From Glo-17 sp964549735 (GTDB lineage: Bacteria; Krumholzibacteriota; Krumholzibacteriia; LZORAL124-64-63): a stretch of DNA of 23,769 nucleotides. The notes under the pieces were generated by a model. That model did not search any database, had not been told where the DNA came from, and saw nothing but the letters and a program-made list of their open reading frames with translations. The translations under genes and the position numbers were made by a program. The DNA is taken from contig CAZJWO010000054.1 in assembly GCA_964549735.1 (NCBI GenBank), forward strand, positions 1 to 23,769, read 5' to 3'. Shown here piece after piece: positions 23,727-23,769 of the stretch. The stretch's first letter is position 1. Each line of letters begins with the position of its first letter.

Positions 23727-23769
23727 TATGGAGTGACCTACTGTCAAGGGCCGTCTTCCTTCGGGGAGG

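Overview
This is a high-GC bacterial window with 13 protein-coding genes, one of them cut by the left edge. No RNA gene, CRISPR array, insertion sequence or phage gene was seen. Two proteins end in an FlgD-like, type IX-secretion-style C-terminal domain (NPFNP..T.I.F.LP, GR.VRTL..G, AG.H...WDGRD..GR...SGVY..R). A third secreted-protein style, GEVED plus dockerin-like plus somatomedin-B, is also present. This mix in a high-GC genome points to an FCB-related candidate phylum such as Eisenbacteria or Krumholzibacteriota. That placement is inference; no phylogenetic marker was tested.

Layout. (1) 2-454 (+): the tail of a CRTAC1/UnbV-like secreted protein. (2) 638-4752 (+): a secreted M14 zinc carboxypeptidase followed almost without a gap by an unusually short transcription terminator Rho. 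(3) 4793-9108 (-): a dihydroorotate-dehydrogenase-like flavoprotein, then a membrane Ser/Thr kinase with a long periplasmic TPR region. (4) 9274-11682 (-): a large secreted mosaic protein. (5) 11987-14431: a small alpha/beta hydrolase (-) divergent from a two-domain HAD / trehalose-6-phosphate phosphatase (+). (6) 14439-22917 (-): four genes in a row, a two-propeller sensor with a SpoIIE/PP2C phosphatase output, a small secreted protein, an in-frame fusion of an MFS transporter to a gamma-glutamyltransferase, and a class C beta-lactamase-like serine hydrolase. (7) 23181-23726 (+): a small secreted protein divergent from the sensor.

How the genes may work together (inference). The M14 peptidase, the MFS-GGT fusion and the penicillin-binding-type hydrolase are all envelope enzymes acting on peptide or amide bonds, which fits peptide scavenging or cell-wall turnover. 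The window holds both a Ser/Thr kinase and a PP2C-type phosphatase, so reversible Ser/Thr phosphorylation is probably a main signalling mode. The most unusual items are the MFS-GGT fusion, a C-terminal S-x-[IV]-K-[KR]-L-F-[RQ] tail shared by the two small secreted proteins, the shortened Rho with an altered RNA-binding motif, and a palindromic element found after two minus-strand genes.
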